Shown: piece after piece, positions 25,199-34,286 of the stretch
Position numbering within the stretch: the first letter of the stretch is position 1
Layout of the letters: the number at the start of each line of letters is the position of its first letter
Assembly (NCBI RefSeq): GCF_000971195.1
Contig: NZ_BBLZ01000001.1
Span: forward strand, 483,460-547,459
Reading direction: 5' to 3'
DNA length: 64,000 nt
Origin: Demequina soli
Lineage (GTDB): Bacteria > Actinomycetota > Actinomycetes > Actinomycetales > Demequinaceae
Translations under genes and position numbers: made by a program
Notes under the pieces: generated by a model
Told to the model about the DNA's origin: nothing
Database searches by the model: none
The model's input: the letters and a program-made list of their open reading frames with translations, nothing else

Positions 25199-26449
25199 CT
25201 AGGCGGACGGCCGGTCGTCGTCCTGGCCGTCCTCTTGGGGGTGGCGGCGGATCCGGATCTCACCGGTGCGCGCGATGACGTCGCGCGCCTTCTTGATGGC
25301 CTCGCGCGGATGCTCGGTGAGGATCTGCCCGGTGTCGGGCGGCGACTCCTCCGTCATCTCGCGGTGGAGCGAGCGCGCGAAGGCGTAGCAGAAGGACACG
25401 ATCGGCACCGCGATGACCGCGCCGACGAGCCCCAGCAGCAGCGTGCCCGTCGACACGGCGAGCAGGATGACGAGCGGGTGCAGGGACGCGGCCTTGCCGA
25501 ACAGCCACGGGTAGAGGACGTTGCCCTCGATCTGCTGGACCAGGAGCACCACGCCGAGCATGATGAGCGCCTTGACCCAGCCGCCGTCGAACAGCGCGAC
25601 GAGCACCGCGATCGCGCCCGACAGCGTCGCGCCGAAGAGCGGGATGAACGACAGCAGGAACACGAAGATCGCGATGGGCAGCGCGAGCGGCAGCCCGAGG
25701 ATCCACGCGCCGGTGCCGATGCCGACCGCGTCGATGAACGCGACGAACACGCTGGTCTCGGTGTAGCGGCGCAGCGTCAGCCACGCGCTCATGCCGGCGC
25801 GGTCGATGCGCTCGCCGCGCGTGCGGGGCTGGAGCCCGACGAACCACAGCCAGATCTTGCGGCCGTCCTTCATGAAGAAGAACAGGGAGAACAGCGCGAC
25901 GATCGAGCCGGCGAAGAGCGAGCCCACCGCGCCCGTCACCGACAGCGCGCCGGTCGCGACCCCGCCGGCGTTGTCCTGGATCATCTTCTGGAGGTTCTGC
26001 AGCGCCTGGTCGATCTGGTCGCGCGAGCGGTGCAGCGGACCGTCGACGAGCCAGGCGAGGAACTGGTCGAAGCCCTTCGCCGCCGCCTGCTGCAGATCGC
26101 CGAAGCCGGACACGATGGACGAGCCGGCGGCCACCGCGAGGCCGAGCACGATCACGACGAGCGCGACGATCGCGAGGGCGGCGCCCAGGGCGCGCGGGAT
26201 GCCCCACTTCTGCAGGCGGCTCACGAACTGCTCGAGCGGCGCCGCGATGAGGAGCGCGATCGCGAGCGGCAGCACCACCGACGCGAGCGTGGTGAAGCTC
26301 GTGAAGAGGATGTAGACGACGATCCCGACGACGATGAGCCGCCACGACCACGCGGCGGCCACGCGCAGCCACACGGGCACGTTCTCGGCCACGACGTCGA
26401 CGGGCGGTCCCGACCGCTCGCCGCCGTCCTCGGGCGTCGAAGGAGGCAT
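25199..26449 (-). CDS. AI-2E family transporter (PerM-like permease)
   Basis: A 416-residue membrane protein with a hydrophobic N-terminal pair, a long central amphipathic region (FDQFLAWLVDGPLHRSRDQIDQALQNLQKMI) and a C-terminal bundle ending in SLHPLVILLAVSTGTLLLGLVGAVIAVPI. This is the AI-2 exporter/PerM family layout. Members export small molecules or exchange ions; only some export AI-2. The presence of luxS in the window makes an AI-2 link worth noting but unproven. A -10 TAGGCT (complement at 26457-26462) 7 bases before ATG 26449 indicates a leaderless start. Confidence 0.8.
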   Translation of the reverse strand: MPPSTPEDGGERSGPPVDVVAENVPVWLRVAAAWSWRLIVVGIVVYILFTSFTTLASVVLPLAIALLIAAPLEQFVSRLQKWGIPRALGAALAIVALVVIVLGLAVAAGSSIVSGFGDLQQAAAKGFDQFLAWLVDGPLHRSRDQIDQALQNLQKMIQDNAGGVATGALSVTGAVGSLFAGSIVALFSLFFFMKDGRKIWLWFVGLQPRTRGERIDRAGMSAWLTLRRYTETSVFVAFIDAVGIGTGAWILGLPLALPIAIFVFLLSFIPLFGATLSGAIAVLVALFDGGWVKALIMLGVVLLVQQIEGNVLYPWLFGKAASLHPLVILLAVSTGTLLLGLVGAVIAVPIVSFCYAFARSLHREMTEESPPDTGQILTEHPREAIKKARDVIARTGEIRIRRHPQEDGQDDDRPSA

Positions 26450-26574
26450 GACGCCGAGCCTAGCGCGCGCATCGTCCGTGCCCGGGAGGCCGCGACGCGT
26501 GGGACGATGCGCCGGTGCCCTCGCCCGGAACAGAACCGGCGGCGGGGGCGTTCGTCCTCCGGAAGGGAGCACAG

Positions 26575-27219
26575 ATGCTCGGAATCGACAAGACCCGCAT
26601 GATCGCCGCCGACAAGGCCCTCACCGGCCGCGACGCGGAGATGCAGATCGCGGACCGCCACGTGGTGCTCGGCACCCCGCTCAAGGGCCCCTGGCCCGAG
26701 GGGCACGAGGTGCTGTACGTCGGGATGGGCTGCTTCTGGGGCGCGGAGCGCATCTTCTGGCAGATCCCCGGCGTGTACTCGACGGCGGCGGGGTACATGG
26801 GCGGCTGGACGCGCAACCCGAACTACCAGGAGACCTGCACGTCGCTGACGGGGCACACGGAGACCGTCCAGGTGGTCTACGACCCCTCGAAGGTGTCGCT
26901 CGACACGCTGCTCGCGGCGTTCTGGGAGAACCACGACCCGACCACGCCCAACCGTCAGGGCGGCGACATCGGCACGCAGTACCGCAGCGCGATCTTCGCG
27001 ACCACGGACGCGCAGCTCGCGGCCGCCGAGGCCTCGCGCGAGCGGTACCAGGAGCGGCTGAGCGCCGAGGCGTTCGGCGCCATCACGACCCAGATCGCGC
27101 CCGCGGCCGAGGCCGGCGACGGCACGTTCTACTACGCCGAGGACTACCACCAGGGGTACCTGCACAAGAACCCCGACGGCTACTGCAACCACGGGTTCTG
27201 CCAGGTCAGCTACGCCTGA
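26575..27219 (+). CDS. msrA: Peptide methionine-S-sulfoxide reductase
   Basis: MsrA repairs oxidised methionine (S epimer). The 214-residue product has the catalytic C53 in [18 protein letters not shown] and resolving cysteines at the C-terminus in [13 protein letters not shown]. It is the long form with an N-terminal extension seen in actinobacteria and enterobacteria. The ATG at 26575 has GGAAGGGA upstream; an in-frame ATG at 26515 is less likely. The divergent spacer upstream contains an inverted pair of the 10-mer motif (26468-26477, 26502-26511). Confidence 0.94.
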   Translation: MLGIDKTRMIAADKALTGRDAEMQIADRHVVLGTPLKGPWPEGHEVLYVGMGCFWGAERIFWQIPGVYSTAAGYMGGWTRNPNYQETCTSLTGHTETVQVVYDPSKVSLDTLLAAFWENHDPTTPNRQGGDIGTQYRSAIFATTDAQLAAAEASRERYQERLSAEAFGAITTQIAPAAEAGDGTFYYAEDYHQGYLHKNPDGYCNHGFCQVSYA

Positions 27220-27233
27220 CCGGCCCGGGAACG

Positions 27234-27267
27234 ACGAACGCCCCGACCATCCGGTCGGGGCGTTCGT
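27234..27267. terminator. Bidirectional terminator, msrA / Bax inhibitor
   Basis: A perfect 15-bp stem (ACGAACGCCCCGACC and its complement) with an ATCC loop sits between the convergent genes. Confidence 0.85.
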
Positions 27268-27276
27268 GCGTGCGGG

Positions 27277-28110
27277 CTACCTGTTGTTCGCGAAGATCGC
27301 GATGAGGCGCAGGAACTCGGTGTAGAGCCACACGAGCGTGACGATGAGGCCGAACGCGGCGGTCCACTCGAGGCGCTTGGGCTGGCCGCTCTTGACGCCG
27401 TTGTCGATGAACTCGAAGTCGCCGATGAGCGAGATGCACGCGAGCAGGACGGCGATCGCGCCGATGATCATGCCGAGCGGGAACGTGAGCCCGCCGATGT
27501 TGACCTCGTTGCTGTACATGCCGAAGCCCGTCGCGTTGGGGCTGAAGATCATGTAGCCGACGTTGACCAGGCTGAAGATCAGGTACGAGATCGCGCCGAC
27601 CATGAAGATCTTGTTGAGCTTCGCGGTGTAGCGGACCTTGCCCGAGCGGAACAGCGCGAGGCACACGAGGAATGTGATGCCGGTCGCGATGAGCGCCTGC
27701 AGGGCGGCGCCGGGGGCGTTGAAGGACGTCTCGATCGCCACCGAGATGGCGCCGAGGAAGAAGCCCTCGAGGATCGCGTAGAGGCCCACGATGACGGGGT
27801 TCGCCCCCTTGCGCTGGAACACCGCGATCATCGCGAGCACGAACGCCGCGATGCCGGCGCCCATCGCCATCATGTAGACGGCGGCGGAGTCGAGCGCGGT
27901 CGCGTAGCCGACCGCGCCGGCGCCGATGGTGAGGATGCCGAGGACGGTCGTCTTGTTGATGACGCCGGAGTAGGACATGCGCTGCTCGGCGACGTAGCCC
28001 GGGGCGCCGGCGGGCGCCTGGTACTGGCGCTCCAGGTCGGCGGCGGTGGGCTGCGCGAGCAGCGGGTCTGCCTTGAACTCCTTGGAGTTGCTGAATACCG
28101 GACTTGCCAC
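27277..28110 (-). CDS. Bax inhibitor-1 / YccA family membrane protein
   Basis: A 277-residue protein with a soluble N-terminus of about 60 residues and seven membrane segments, with YVAEQRMSYSGVINKT before the first and LYTEFLRLIAIFANNR at the end. This is the actinobacterial YccA/BI-1 form. Homologues are pH-gated calcium channels; the physiological role in actinobacteria is unknown. GTG 28110 has an excellent AGGAGGAATC site. A -10 TACACT (complement at 28138-28143) lies upstream. Confidence 0.85.
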   Translation of the reverse strand: MASPVFSNSKEFKADPLLAQPTAADLERQYQAPAGAPGYVAEQRMSYSGVINKTTVLGILTIGAGAVGYATALDSAAVYMMAMGAGIAAFVLAMIAVFQRKGANPVIVGLYAILEGFFLGAISVAIETSFNAPGAALQALIATGITFLVCLALFRSGKVRYTAKLNKIFMVGAISYLIFSLVNVGYMIFSPNATGFGMYSNEVNIGGLTFPLGMIIGAIAVLLACISLIGDFEFIDNGVKSGQPKRLEWTAAFGLIVTLVWLYTEFLRLIAIFANNR

Positions 28111-28244
28111 GATTCCTCCTAGTGGGGCGACCGCTCCAGTGTAGGCGGGGCCCAGGCGGCACCGACAGGAGGGGTCGAATGGACAACGGCCCAGGGTCGC
28201 CGGATGTTGCACGGGGTGACGGAGGCCACTCGGCCCGATCCCGC

Positions 28245-28351
28245 GACTTCCCTCCACACAGGATCTGCAGTTCGCGCGTCTGTGGTCAGGGTTTGCCGCG
28301 CGAGTTGCATCGCTGGGGACGATGCGGCGCTCGGGCGTGTGGAGGAAGGTC
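28245..28351 (+). repeat. 107-bp MITE-like palindromic element, family A copy 2
   Basis: 15-bp ends GACTTCCCTCCACAC and GTGTGGAGGAAGGTC pair with two mismatches. Inside are GGATCTGCAG near the left end and GCGCGAGTTGCATCGC in the middle. This copy also contains GGACGATGCG at 28317. Confidence 0.8.
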
Positions 28352-28368
28352 CCGGCGGCGAAGTCCGA

Positions 28369-28394
28369 GTTGCTTTGTTTGTGTTGCTTTGGTT
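28369..28394 (+). promoter_or_regulatory. Direct-repeat operator of the fructose operon
   Basis: Two 12-base direct repeats GTTGCTTTGTTT (28369-28380) and GTTGCTTTGGTT (28383-28394) are spaced 14 bases apart in an AT-rich island. DeoR-family regulators commonly bind such repeats, and fruR follows directly, so autoregulation with fructose 1-phosphate as inducer is the likely model. The TTGCTT elements can also serve as -35 hexamers. Confidence 0.6.
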
Positions 28395-28443
28395 TTGAAT
28401 CCGTGGTTTCATGTGGGAATCCGGGTTCGGACAAAGGAGTCAC

Positions 28444-29205
28444 ATGTACGCGACGGAGCGACAGCAGCGCATCCTGGCGGAGGCGCGCACCGCGGGCCGG
28501 GTCGAGGTCGCCGCCCTGGCGGAGTCCCTCGAGGTCACCCCCGAGACGATCCGCCGCGACCTCACCGCGCTCGAGCAGCGCGGCTCCCTGCGCCGCGTCC
28601 ACGGCGGCGCGATCCCCGTCGAGCGGCTCGAGTCCGAGCCCACGCTCGCCGCGCGCTCCGCGACCCGCATGGACGTCAAGCGGCGCATCGCCGCGCGGGC
28701 CGTCGAGGAGATCCCGGCCGGCGGCACGGTGCTCCTCGACGCCGGCTCGACCACGCAGGCGCTCGTCGACCTCCTGCCGATCGACATCGACCTCACCGTG
28801 ATCACGAACTCGCTGCCGGCCGCGAGCGCCCTCGCGGGCCGGCCCGGCATCTCGCTGTACGTCCTCGGCGGCCGGGTGCGCGGCGTCACGGGCGCGGCGG
28901 TCGGCGAGTGGACGGCATCCGCGCTGGCCGGGATGGTCGTCGACGTCGCGATCATGGGCACCAACGGGCTGTCCGCGTCACGCGGGCTCACCACGCCGGA
29001 CCAGGCCGAGGCCGAGGCCAAGCGCGCGATGATCGCCGCGGCCCGGCGGGTGGTGGTGACCACCGACTCGTCCAAGGCGGGCGACGACCACCTTCACCGC
29101 TTCGCGAGCCTCGAGGACGTCGACCTCGTCATCACCGACGACGACCTCGCCGACGACGTGGCCGACGAGCTGCGCGCGGCCGGACCCGAGGTCGTGACGG
29201 CATGA
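28444..29205 (+). CDS. fruR: DeoR family transcriptional regulator of the fructose operon
   Basis: A 253-residue DeoR regulator. Residues 5-58 form the helix-turn-helix with the signature RVEVAALAESLEVTPETIRRDLTALEQRGSLRRVHGG. The C-terminal sugar-phosphate sensor has LLDAGSTTQALV, VITNSLPAA and VVTTDSSKAG. It should respond to a phosphosugar made by the genes it controls. The ATG has AAAGGAG upstream. It overlaps fruK by ATGA and so heads the operon. The symbol rests on context. Confidence 0.88.
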   Translation: MYATERQQRILAEARTAGRVEVAALAESLEVTPETIRRDLTALEQRGSLRRVHGGAIPVERLESEPTLAARSATRMDVKRRIAARAVEEIPAGGTVLLDAGSTTQALVDLLPIDIDLTVITNSLPAASALAGRPGISLYVLGGRVRGVTGAAVGEWTASALAGMVVDVAIMGTNGLSASRGLTTPDQAEAEAKRAMIAAARRVVVTTDSSKAGDDHLHRFASLEDVDLVITDDDLADDVADELRAAGPEVVTA

Positions 29206-30152
29206 TCGTCACGCTCACCCCCAACCCGAGCGTGGACCGCGCCGTCACCGTCGCGTCCCTCGAGCGCGGCGAGGTGCACCGCGCCGCCGACGTCCGCGTC
29301 GATGCGGGCGGCAAGGGCGTGAACGTCGCCCGCGCCGTCACCGCCCAGGGCGGCGACGCCGTCGCGGTGCTGCCGGTCGGGGGCCCCGAGGGCCGCCTGC
29401 TCGAGGAGCTGCTCGACGCCGCCGGGGTCGCCCGCGTCTCCGTGCCGATCGCGGGCTCGGCCCGCATGAACGTCTCCGTCCTCGAGCCCGACGGCACCAC
29501 CACCAAGCTCAACGAGCCGGGCCCGACCCTGTCCCCCGCGGAGGTCGAGGCGCTGCTGGGCGCGACCGTCGCATCGGCCGCCGGCGCCGACTGGGTGGTG
29601 GGCTGCGGCAGCCTCCCGCCCGGCGCCCCCGACGACCTCTACGCCTCGCTCGTCACGCGCGCCCGCGCCGCCGGCGCGCGCGTCGCCATCGACTCCTCCG
29701 GCGCGCCCCTCGCGGCCGCCGTCGAGGCCCTCCCTGACCTGATCAAGCCCAACCACGAGGAGCTCGCCGAGCTCGTCGGCCACCCCCTGCCCACGCTGGG
29801 CGACGTCCGCGACGCCGCGGCCGCGCTGGTGGGCCGCGGGATCGGGGCGGTCGCGGTGAGCCTGGGCGCCGACGGCGCCCTGCTCGTGACATCGGATCAG
29901 GCGGTCCACGCGCGCGCCACCATCACGGCGGCCGTCTCGACCGTGGGCGCCGGCGACTGCATGCTCGCCGGCCTGCTGCACGGCCTCACCCGCACCCTCC
30001 CCCTGGACGCCGCCCTCGCGGAGGGCGTCGCCTGGGGAGCCGCGGCCGTCACCCTCCCCGGAAGCCGGGTCCCCGGCCCGGACGACCTCCACGGCATCCC
30101 CGTCGACGTCGACCCCCACCCCCTCGCCGCCCTGGCACTGGGTCAGCGCTGA
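29202..30152 (+). CDS. fruK: 1-phosphofructokinase
   Basis: Phosphorylates fructose 1-phosphate, the product of the PTS permease, to fructose 1,6-bisphosphate. The 316-residue PfkB-family protein starts MIVTLTPNPSVDRAV, the hallmark of FruK/LacC enzymes, and has GGKGVNVARAV, SLPPGAP and the catalytic VSTVGAGDCMLAGLLHG. It lies between fruR (ATGA overlap) and fruA (19-base gap with AAAGGA site), which strongly supports the substrate. Confidence 0.93.
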   Translation: MIVTLTPNPSVDRAVTVASLERGEVHRAADVRVDAGGKGVNVARAVTAQGGDAVAVLPVGGPEGRLLEELLDAAGVARVSVPIAGSARMNVSVLEPDGTTTKLNEPGPTLSPAEVEALLGATVASAAGADWVVGCGSLPPGAPDDLYASLVTRARAAGARVAIDSSGAPLAAAVEALPDLIKPNHEELAELVGHPLPTLGDVRDAAAALVGRGIGAVAVSLGADGALLVTSDQAVHARATITAAVSTVGAGDCMLAGLLHGLTRTLPLDAALAEGVAWGAAAVTLPGSRVPGPDDLHGIPVDVDPHPLAALALGQR

Positions 30153-30171
30153 CCCCGAAAGGACCACCACC

Positions 30172-32217
30172 ATGTCACTGATCTATGAGCAGCAGGTCGT
30201 GCTCGACCTCGGCGCCGAGGATCGTCACGCCGCCACCCGCACGCTCGCCGCGACGCTCGTCGCGACGGGCCGCTGCACCGACCTCGACGGCTTCGTCGCC
30301 GACGTGCGCAAGCGCGAGGAGACGATGGCGACGGGCCTGCCCGGCGGCATCGCGATCCCCCACGCCCGCTCCGCCGCCATCACCGAGCCCACGCTCGCGT
30401 TCGGCCGCACGGACGGCATCGACTGGGGCGCCAAGGACGGCCCGGCTGACATCGTGTTCCTCATCGCGGCCCCCGAGGGCGCGTCGGACGCGCACATGCA
30501 GGTGCTGCCCAGGCTCGCCAAGGCGCTCATGAAGAAGGAGTTCACCGGCGCGCTGCGCGCGGCCGCGACGCCGGCGGAGGTCGTCGCGATCGTCGAGGCC
30601 GAGGTCGGCGACATCCAGGCGGCACCCGCCGCCGCGCCGGCCCCCACGCCCGCGCCCGGTCCCGCGACCCCGCCCGCGGCGACCCCCGCATCGTCCCTCA
30701 CACTCGTGGGCGTGACGTCCTGCCCCACCGGCATCGCGCACACCTACATGGCGGCCGAGGCGCTCGAGCGGGCGGCCAAGGAGGCCGGCCACACCATGAA
30801 GGTGGAGACCCAGGGCTCCGCCGGTGCGACCCCGCTCACCGCGGAGGAGATCGCCGCGGCCGACGCCGTGATCTTCGCGCACGACGTCGAGGTGCGGAAC
30901 GCCGAGCGCTTCGCCGGCAAGCCCCTCGTCGACGTCGGCGTGAAGAAGGCCATCTCGGACGGCCCGGCACTCATCTCCCAGGCGGTCGCGAAGGCCTCCG
31001 AGTGGAGCACCAACCCGGCGGCCTCCACCGCGGTCCCCGCGGCCGCCGCGTCGGCGGGCCTCGCGACCAAGGTCGACAGGAGCGCCGGGTTCGGCACGCA
31101 GCTGCGCCAGTGGCTGATGACCGGCGTGAGCTACATGATCCCGTTCGTCGCCGCGGGCGGCATCCTCATCGCCCTGTCGTTCATGCTGTCCCAGATCGCG
31201 CTGGGCGACAACGGCCCGATCGAGATCACCAAGTACAACCTGACCTCGGCCGACGAGTTCAACATCGCCCAGCACTTCGACGTGACGAGCCTGACCTCGT
31301 GGGCGGCGCTGATGTTCGTCATCGGCGGCGCGGCGTTCGGGTTCCTCGTGCCGATCCTGTCGGGCTTCATCGCCTTCGCGATCGCGGACCGGCCCGGCCT
31401 GGTCCCCGGCATCGTGGGCGGCGCGATCGCGTCCACCATGGGCGCCGGCTTCCTCGGCGGCATCGTCACCGGCCTGCTCGCCGGCGTGGTCGCGCGCTGG
31501 ATCGCGAGCTGGAGGGTCCACAAGGGCGTCCGCGGCGTGATGCCCGTCGTGGTGATCCCGCTGCTGTCCACCCTCGTCACGTCGGGCCTGTTCATCACGA
31601 TCCTGGGCCTGCCGATCAAGGGCCTGTCCGACGGCCTCAACAGCTGGCTCACCAGCCTCCAGGGCGGCTCCGCCTTCGTGCTTGGCCTGGTGCTCGGCGC
31701 GATGATGGGCTTCGACCTGGGCGGCCCCGTCAACAAGGTGGCGTACTTCTTCGCCACCGCCGGACTCGCGGCGGCGGGCACCGCGACCGACGCCCCCGCG
31801 CTGACCATCATGGCGGCCGTCATGGGCGCCGGCATGGTCGCCCCGCTCGCCATGGCGCTCGCCACCACCGTCCGCCCGCGGCTCTTCTCCGAGCCCGAGC
31901 GGGAGAACGGCAAGGCCGCCTGGCTGCTCGGCGCCTCGTTCATCTCCGAGGGCGCGATCCCGTTCGCCGCGGCCGACCCGGTCCGGGTGATCGTGTCCTC
32001 GGTGATCGGCTCCGCGCTCACCGGCGGGCTGATCATGGTGTTCGGCGTGACCCTGCGCGCCCCCCACGGCGGCATCTGGGTGCTGCCCCTCATGGGCGGC
32101 TTCCTGTGGTTCCTCGTCGCCCTGGCCGCCGGCGTCCTGCTGATGACCGCGATCGTCGTGGTGCTCAAGTCCCGCGACAAGAAGCTCGCGACGGTCGACG
32201 CCGTCGCGACCGTCTGA
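30172..32217 (+). CDS. fruA: PTS fructose transporter, EIIABC fusion
   Basis: A 681-residue permease importing fructose with phosphorylation at C1. Order: EIIA (1-150) with phospho-histidine H64 in GIAIPHARS; a Pro/Ala linker (about 150-172); EIIB with phospho-cysteine C184 in VGVTSCPTGIAHTYMAAEAL; and the EIIC membrane domain from about residue 305, with eight or more membrane segments and the GFDLGGPVNK and SEGAIPF substrate motifs. The linker encodes Ala-Ser-Ser through the 10-mer motif at 30687. All components needed upstream (HPr, EI) follow in the same operon. Confidence 0.95.
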   Translation: MSLIYEQQVVLDLGAEDRHAATRTLAATLVATGRCTDLDGFVADVRKREETMATGLPGGIAIPHARSAAITEPTLAFGRTDGIDWGAKDGPADIVFLIAAPEGASDAHMQVLPRLAKALMKKEFTGALRAAATPAEVVAIVEAEVGDIQAAPAAAPAPTPAPGPATPPAATPASSLTLVGVTSCPTGIAHTYMAAEALERAAKEAGHTMKVETQGSAGATPLTAEEIAAADAVIFAHDVEVRNAERFAGKPLVDVGVKKAISDGPALISQAVAKASEWSTNPAASTAVPAAAASAGLATKVDRSAGFGTQLRQWLMTGVSYMIPFVAAGGILIALSFMLSQIALGDNGPIEITKYNLTSADEFNIAQHFDVTSLTSWAALMFVIGGAAFGFLVPILSGFIAFAIADRPGLVPGIVGGAIASTMGAGFLGGIVTGLLAGVVARWIASWRVHKGVRGVMPVVVIPLLSTLVTSGLFITILGLPIKGLSDGLNSWLTSLQGGSAFVLGLVLGAMMGFDLGGPVNKVAYFFATAGLAAAGTATDAPALTIMAAVMGAGMVAPLAMALATTVRPRLFSEPERENGKAAWLLGASFISEGAIPFAAADPVRVIVSSVIGSALTGGLIMVFGVTLRAPHGGIWVLPLMGGFLWFLVALAAGVLLMTAIVVVLKSRDKKLATVDAVATV

Positions 32218-32248
32218 CCTCCACCCACCCGTTCGAAGGAGAACCCCC

Positions 32249-32524
32249 ATGTCCCAGCGCACCGTCACCATCGCATCGTCCGTGGGCCTGCACGCCCGCC
32301 CCGCCGCCCTCTTCGTCGAGGCGGCCCAGGGCACCGGGCTGGACGTCGAGATCGCCCGCGCGGGCGAGGACCCGGTCGACGCGACCAGCATCCTCGGCGT
32401 GATGGCGCTCGGCGCCAAGCACGGCGAGGAGGTGGTCCTCACCGCCGACGGCGAGGGCGCCGACGCCGCCCTCGAGACCCTCGTCGCGCTGCTGTCGCGC
32501 GACCTGGACGCCGAGGAGGGCTGA
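32249..32524 (+). CDS. ptsH: Phosphocarrier protein HPr
   Basis: Carries phosphate from EI to EIIA. The 91-residue product has the active histidine H15 in GLHARPAA and a serine at S47 in DATSILGVMALGA, the position phosphorylated by HPr kinase in low-GC Gram-positives; whether it is used here is unknown. The ATG has GAAGGAG upstream. The codons for Ala9-Ser10-Ser11, just before the active site, are a copy of the 10-mer motif (32272). Confidence 0.96.
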   Translation: MSQRTVTIASSVGLHARPAALFVEAAQGTGLDVEIARAGEDPVDATSILGVMALGAKHGEEVVLTADGEGADAALETLVALLSRDLDAEEG

Positions 32525-32525
32525 C

Positions 32526-34205
32526 ATGTCCGGCGACACCCGTCACGGCGTCGGCGTCAGCCCGGGCACGGCGGTCGGGCCGGTGGTGCAGGTCGCGCCG
32601 CCGGTCCGGCCCCCGGCCGACGAGCCGGCCCCCGCGGACGCGGGTGCCGCGACCGACCTGGTCCTCGAGGCCCTCGCGTCCGTCGCCGCCGACCTCGACG
32701 ACCGGGCCGCCGCCGCGAGCGAGCACGCGCGGCCCATCCTCAAGGCCACCGCGATGATCGCCCGCGACAAGGGCCTCGCCAAGGCCGCCGGCAAGCACGT
32801 CGGGGCGGGCCTGGGGCCGGCCCACGCGATCGCGGCCGCCGTCGACGAGTACGCGGCGCAGTTCGAGGCGCTCGGCGGCTACTTCGCCGAGCGCGTCACC
32901 GACCTGCGCGACGTGGGGAACCGCGCCGTCGCCGCGGTGCTCGGAGTGCCGGCGCCCGGGGTGCCGGTGCTGACCGGCCCCTCGGTCATCGTCGCCGAGG
33001 ACCTCGCGCCCGCGGAGACCGCGGCGCTCGACCGGGCGCTCGTCGTCGCGATCGTCACCGAGGCCGGCGGACGCACGTCGCACACCGCGATCCTTGCCGC
33101 GCAGATGGGCATCCCGGCGGCGGTCCAGGTGCACGGCGCGTGCGCGATCCCGGCGGGCACCACCGTCGCGGTCGACGGCGACGCGGGGGCCGTCACGCTC
33201 GACCCCGACCTCGAGCTGCTCGAGGCCCAGCGTGTGCGCCGCGAGCGCCGCGCCGCCGCGCTCGCCTCGGTCTCGGGGCCGGGCGCCACGCGGGACGGCC
33301 ACGCGATCGCCCTGCTCGCCAACATCGGCGGGGTGGACGATGCGGTGGCCGCGGGCGCCCAGGACCTCGAGGGCGTGGGGCTGTTCCGCACCGAGTTCGT
33401 CTACCTGTCCGCGCCGACGATGCCCACGGTCGAGGAGCAGGCCGAGGTGTACCGGGGCGTGCTCGCGCCGTTCGGCAGCCGCCGCGTGGTGGTGCGCACG
33501 CTCGACGCGGGCGCCGACAAGCCCCTCGCGTTCGCCGACCTGGGCGAGGAGGAGAACCCCGCGCTCGGGCGGCGCGGCCTGCGCCTGTGCCAGGCGCGCC
33601 CCGAGCTCATCGACTCGCAGCTCGAGGCCCTCGCGATCGCCGCGCGCGACACGGGTGCCGACGTGCGCGTGATGGCGCCCATGGTCGCGACGGTCGAGGA
33701 GGCGCGGTGGTTCGCGTCCCGGGTCCGCGCGGCGGGGCTGCCCAAGGCGGGCGTGATGATCGAGGTGCCGGCCGCGGCGCTGCGCTCCCGGCACGTGCTC
33801 GCCGAGGTGGACTTCGGCTCGCTCGGCACCAACGACCTCGCCCAGTACACGATGGCCACCGACCGCATGGCGGGCGAGCTGTCCGACCTGCTCGACCCGT
33901 GGCAGCCGGCGGTGCTCGACGTGGTCGCGGCCGCGTGCGCCGGCGGGGCGTGGGCCGGCAAGCCGGTGGGTGTGTGCGGCGAGTCGGGCGGCGACCCGCT
34001 GCTCGCACTCGTGCTCGCGGGCCTCGGGGTGGCGAGCCTGTCGATGGCGCCGTCCAAGGTCCCCGCGGTGCGCTACGCGCTGTCGCTCCACACGCACGAC
34101 GAGTGCCGCGCGCTCGCAGAGCTGGCGCGAGGGGCGGCGACCGCGGCCGAGGCGCACGAGGCCGTGCGGGCCGCCGCGCGCGAAGAGCTCGCGGCGATCC
34201 TGTGA
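32526..34205 (+). CDS. ptsI: PTS enzyme I (phosphoenolpyruvate-protein phosphotransferase)
   Basis: Takes phosphate from PEP and passes it to HPr. The 559-residue length is typical. The phospho-histidine is H186 in GGRTSHTAILAA. The PEP-binding domain shows LFRTEFVYL, RTLDAGADKPL, APMVATVEEA, FGSLGTNDLAQYT and the active-site C484 in VCGESGGDP. It starts one base after the ptsH stop region and ends the operon. Having both general PTS genes inside the fructose operon suggests fructose may be the main or only PTS sugar. Confidence 0.96.
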   Translation: MSGDTRHGVGVSPGTAVGPVVQVAPPVRPPADEPAPADAGAATDLVLEALASVAADLDDRAAAASEHARPILKATAMIARDKGLAKAAGKHVGAGLGPAHAIAAAVDEYAAQFEALGGYFAERVTDLRDVGNRAVAAVLGVPAPGVPVLTGPSVIVAEDLAPAETAALDRALVVAIVTEAGGRTSHTAILAAQMGIPAAVQVHGACAIPAGTTVAVDGDAGAVTLDPDLELLEAQRVRRERRAAALASVSGPGATRDGHAIALLANIGGVDDAVAAGAQDLEGVGLFRTEFVYLSAPTMPTVEEQAEVYRGVLAPFGSRRVVVRTLDAGADKPLAFADLGEEENPALGRRGLRLCQARPELIDSQLEALAIAARDTGADVRVMAPMVATVEEARWFASRVRAAGLPKAGVMIEVPAAALRSRHVLAEVDFGSLGTNDLAQYTMATDRMAGELSDLLDPWQPAVLDVVAAACAGGAWAGKPVGVCGESGGDPLLALVLAGLGVASLSMAPSKVPAVRYALSLHTHDECRALAELARGAATAAEAHEAVRAAAREELAAIL

Positions 34206-34237
34206 CCCCTGCCACGGGGCCCCGTGGACGACGCCCG

Positions 34238-34243
34238 TACAAT
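34238..34243 (+). promoter_or_regulatory. -10 element of the MetF-like gene
   Basis: TACAAT, close to consensus, lies 43 bases before the TTG start. No convincing -35 is seen. A leader of about 38 bases with a GAAGGAGG ribosome site follows. Confidence 0.5.
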
Positions 34244-34286
34244 AGGAGTCGCTTCCCTGCTTCAACGGACCGAAGGAGGCCCGTCG

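Larger units (their letters stand above)
28111..28443. other. 333-base intergenic region between the Bax-inhibitor gene and fruR
   Basis: No gene is seen. It contains the leftward promoter near 28138, the family A element (28245-28351, carrying a 10-mer motif at 28317) and the AT-rich promoter/operator region of the fructose operon (about 28365-28420). Confidence 0.6.
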
